From Pseudomonadota bacterium (GTDB lineage: Bacteria > Pseudomonadota > Gammaproteobacteria > Burkholderiales > Burkholderiaceae_C), in contig JAFAGF010000147.1 in the NCBI GenBank assembly GCA_023422975.1, positions 1 through 7,038 of the forward strand: a stretch of 7,038 bases of DNA. The letters are read 5' to 3'. The notes beneath the pieces were generated by a model. It saw nothing but the letters and a program-made list of their open reading frames with translations. It was not told the DNA's origin and searched no databases. Below are positions 4,902 through 7,038 of this stretch, piece by piece. Position 1 is the stretch's first letter. Every line of letters begins with the position of its first letter. Position numbers and translations under genes: made by a program.

Positions 4902-5572
4902 TGCGCATCCTGGTGGTTGAAGACGAGCCCACACTGCTGGCGCAACTGGCCCACGCCATCAGCGCGGCGGGGCACACCGTAGAGACGGCCGCCGACGGTG
5001 CCACGGCGCAATATCTGGGCGATGAAGAAAATTTTGACGCCGCAGTGCTTGATCTGGGCTTGCCGGTGGTGGATGGGTTGAGTGTGCTGCGCCACTGGCG
5101 TGCACAAGGGCGGCTGATGCCCGTGCTCATTCTCACGGCGCGCAGCGCCTGGCACGAAAAAGTCACCGGCATGGATGCTGGTGCGGATGACTACCTCGCC
5201 AAACCCTTTCACATGGAAGAGCTGCTGGCCCGGCTGCGCGCCTTGCTGCGCCGTTTGTCGCCGCACAGCAGCGCCCAGTGGCAGTGCGGTAGCATTCGGC
5301 TCGATACCCGCCAGGCCACGGTGGCCGTCAATGGGCAACCGCTGCTCCTCACCAGCCATGAGTTCAAAATTCTCTCGCTGCTGATGCAGCGCGTGGGCGA
5401 GGTACTTTCACGCACCGAGCTGTCCGAGCACCTCTACCCCCAGGACAGCGAGCGCGACTCCAACACCATCGAAGTGTTTGTGGGCCGCCTGCGCAAGAAA
5501 CTGCCGCCCGGCAGCATTGAAACCGTGCGCGGTCTGGGCTACCGGCTGCAAGCGGTGGGGCACGCCGGATGA
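4901..5572 (+). CDS. OmpR/PhoB-family response regulator (QseB/PmrA-like)
   Basis: A 223-residue DNA-binding regulator. The receiver domain (1-118) has the acidic pocket Glu7-Asp8, phospho-acceptor Asp51 (VLDLGLP), switch Thr79 (ILTAR) and conserved Lys101 (AKPF), so it looks fully functional. The winged-helix domain (about 128-217) shows the HEFKILSLL helix, VLSRTELSEHLY, the recognition helix region SNTIEVFVGRLRKKL and the wing ETVRGLGYRL. The kinase encoded next phosphorylates it, and it then controls transcription as a dimer on direct repeats. The ATG at 4901 has AAGGGG (4887-4892) 8 bases upstream and overlaps the PepSY stop. A plausible target is the direct repeat at 4472-4487 in front of its own operon. 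The exact orthologue (QseB, PmrA, CopR or other) cannot be fixed without a phylogeny, so no symbol is given. Confidence 0.93.
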   Translation: MRILVVEDEPTLLAQLAHAISAAGHTVETAADGATAQYLGDEENFDAAVLDLGLPVVDGLSVLRHWRAQGRLMPVLILTARSAWHEKVTGMDAGADDYLAKPFHMEELLARLRALLRRLSPHSSAQWQCGSIRLDTRQATVAVNGQPLLLTSHEFKILSLLMQRVGEVLSRTELSEHLYPQDSERDSNTIEVFVGRLRKKLPPGSIETVRGLGYRLQAVGHAG

Positions 5573-6972
5573 GGCTGCCCAACCCACTGTCCCTGCGCCA
5601 CGGCTCGCTGCGCATGCGGCTGCTGCTGGGTGCCTTGATCTGGATTGCCCTGGCCATTGCCGTGGCAGGCTGGGGGCTGCGCGGCTTGTTCCAGGAACAC
5701 GTCAACCAGCAGCTACAAGACCAGTTGGTGCGCCAACTCAACCAGCTCAGCGCCTCCGTCAATGTGCAAACCGACGGTCGCGTGGAAGTCCCAGCCCTTG
5801 CGGGGGACACACGCTTTTCCACCCCCTTGTCGGGCTTGTACTGGCAAGTTGATGTCTTGCCCGCTACAGGCACGGCGCAACTGGGCGCTGCACGCTCTCG
5901 CTCGCTGTGGGACCAGTTGCTGCCCCTGCCGCCAGATACTGCCTTCCCCGGCAGCACACCACGTGGCTATGCCGCGCTGCCCCTGCAGGATGCCCAGGGC
6001 CATGAGCTGCTGGCCGTCAGCCGCCCCTTGCAACTACCCGATGCCAACGCCCCGTTGCTGCGCCTGACCGTAGCGGCCGACCAGGCCCTGGTCGCAGAGC
6101 CGGTGCAGCGCTTTACCACCATGCTGCTGACCGCACTGGGCGCCTTGGCCGCAGGCCTGACGCTGTCCGTGGCCGTACAGCTGCAACTGGCCCTGCACCC
6201 GCTGGACATGCTGCGCCAGCGCCTGAGTGCCGTGCGCACCGGCCAGTCCACCCAGCTGGAAGGCGATTTCCCCAATGAGCTGCAGCCGCTGATCAACGAG
6301 TTCAACCACGTGCTCAGCGCCAATGCCGACATCGTGCAGCGCGCGCGCACCCAGGCGGGCAATCTGGCGCACGCCGTGCATACACCGCTGAGCATTCTGG
6401 GCAACGCCGCTGCACAGGAAAGCACCCCGCTGGCACAGCTGGTGCAAGAGCAAGTCGCCACCGCCCAGCGCCAGGTGGACTACCACCTGGCCCGCGCGCG
6501 CGCAGCAGCGGCCGTGCGCGCCACCGGCCTGCGCACACCCGTACAAGCGCCTGTGCAAGCGCTGCTGCGCACCATGCCAAGGCTGCACGCCGCACGGTGC
6601 GTGCAGTTTGCGCAAATCGGCAATGCCGAGGGGCTGGCGTTTCGCGGTGAAGCGCAGGACCTGTTCGAGATGCTGGGCAATTTGCTGGACAACGCGGGCA
6701 AATGGGCCCGCCACCAGGTGCAATTGCAGGTTACGCAAGAAGGTGAACTGCTGTGCTTTACGGTCGATGACGATGGCCCCGGCATTCCTGCCGAGCAGCG
6801 CCAGCACATTTTTGAGCGCGGCCAGCGGCTGGACGAGCAACGCCCCGGTGCAGGGCTGGGGCTGGACATTGTGCGAGAGCTGGCCCACACCTACGGCGGC
6901 ACCGTGGCGGCCGACGTTGCTGCGCTGGGCGGTTTGCGCATGCGCTTGTGCCTGCCTGCCGCGCAGGCCTGA
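5569..6972 (+). CDS. PhoQ/QseC-like sensor histidine kinase
   Basis: A 467-residue inner-membrane kinase, partner of the preceding regulator with which it overlaps by 4 bases (ATGA). Two membrane helices (about 17-38 and 183-207) enclose a periplasmic sensor domain of roughly 145 residues whose ligand is unknown. A HAMP-like linker (about 208-258) leads to the dimerisation/phospho-acceptor domain, with His268 in NLAHAVHTPL and the second helix QRQVDYHLARARA, both PhoQ-like. The catalytic domain has the N box NLLDN (371-375), the G1 box DDDGPGIP (400-407), the F region HIFERG (413-418) and the G2 box GAGLGL (427-432), so all ATP-binding elements are present. The H box has His271 where PhoQ has Lys (HSLKTP in PhoQ). 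GGTGGGG lies just upstream of the start. No terminator follows in the 66 bases visible. Confidence 0.92.
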   Translation: MRLPNPLSLRHGSLRMRLLLGALIWIALAIAVAGWGLRGLFQEHVNQQLQDQLVRQLNQLSASVNVQTDGRVEVPALAGDTRFSTPLSGLYWQVDVLPATGTAQLGAARSRSLWDQLLPLPPDTAFPGSTPRGYAALPLQDAQGHELLAVSRPLQLPDANAPLLRLTVAADQALVAEPVQRFTTMLLTALGALAAGLTLSVAVQLQLALHPLDMLRQRLSAVRTGQSTQLEGDFPNELQPLINEFNHVLSANADIVQRARTQAGNLAHAVHTPLSILGNAAAQESTPLAQLVQEQVATAQRQVDYHLARARAAAAVRATGLRTPVQAPVQALLRTMPRLHAARCVQFAQIGNAEGLAFRGEAQDLFEMLGNLLDNAGKWARHQVQLQVTQEGELLCFTVDDDGPGIPAEQRQHIFERGQRLDEQRPGAGLGLDIVRELAHTYGGTVAADVAALGGLRMRLCLPAAQA

Positions 6973-7000
6973 GCCGGCAGCGCATTCCCACGCAAACCAT

Positions 7001-7038
7001 CAAAATAAAGAGCTGCTGGCGCTTGATTTGCATGCATT
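7001..7038 (+). repeat. Comamonadaceae-type intergenic repeat, cut by the window end
   Basis: The bases CAAAATAAAGAGCTGCTGGC and the following GCTTGATTTGC resemble the left half of an element I recall from many Comamonadaceae spacers, which typically continues into an inverted AAGCGCT...GGCTATTTT half. The right half lies beyond the window. It begins 28 bases after the kinase stop codon, and aligns with the copy after slyD (18 of 25 bases). Confidence 0.6.

Noticed and set aside
4799..5359. Antisense open frame across the PepSY and regulator genes
   Set aside because: It lies opposite two clear protein families, with no domain of its own and no ribosome binding site noted.
6034..6888. 284-codon open frame antisense to the kinase gene
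   Set aside because: It is an open-frame shadow of GC-rich coding DNA; the product is rich in His, Gln and Cys with no recognisable domain, while the plus strand encodes a complete kinase.

Overview
This window looks like chromosomal DNA from a betaproteobacterium of the Burkholderiales, most likely the family Comamonadaceae (Acidovorax/Comamonas-like). The reasons are the fairly GC-rich coding sequence with Burkholderiales-style codon use, a GGTACAAT-type promoter, the divergent roxA/slyD pair, and two copies of an intergenic element (AGCTGCTGGCGCTTGAT-like) that I recall as common in that family. The family assignment rests on memory, not on a search. No phage, IS element, tRNA, rRNA or CRISPR array is visible.

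Left part (1-2583), housekeeping genes. Two genes lie on the minus strand: a small alanine-rich lipoprotein (89-391), followed on its 3' side by a UUCG-capped hairpin and a long-stemmed terminator, and a RoxA-type ribosomal-oxygenase gene (566-1693). A 237-base divergent spacer separates roxA from a plus-strand slyD-type FKBP prolyl isomerase (1931-2458) whose usual histidine-rich tail is missing. slyD is followed by a family-type repeat and a terminator that can serve both strands.

Right part (2584-6972), a redox and signalling locus. On the minus strand a secreted PepSY-domain protein (4042-4377) precedes an eight-motif flavocytochrome of the ferric reductase/NADPH oxidase superfamily (2584-3954). 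Diverging from them on the plus strand is a tightly packed operon: a second PepSY protein (4542-4901), an OmpR/PhoB-type response regulator (4901-5572) and a PhoQ/QseC-like sensor kinase (5569-6972), with stop/start overlaps of 1 and 4 bases. The control region between the two PepSY genes holds a TTCAT-N6-TTCAT direct repeat (11-bp period, the geometry bound by OmpR-family regulators) overlapping a good sigma70-like promoter, plus a perfect 17-bp palindrome.

Inference for the right part: the kinase and regulator probably control their own operon and perhaps the divergent PepSY/flavocytochrome pair, with PepSY proteins acting in the periplasm as modulators or partners. The signal sensed and the electron acceptor cannot be read from sequence.
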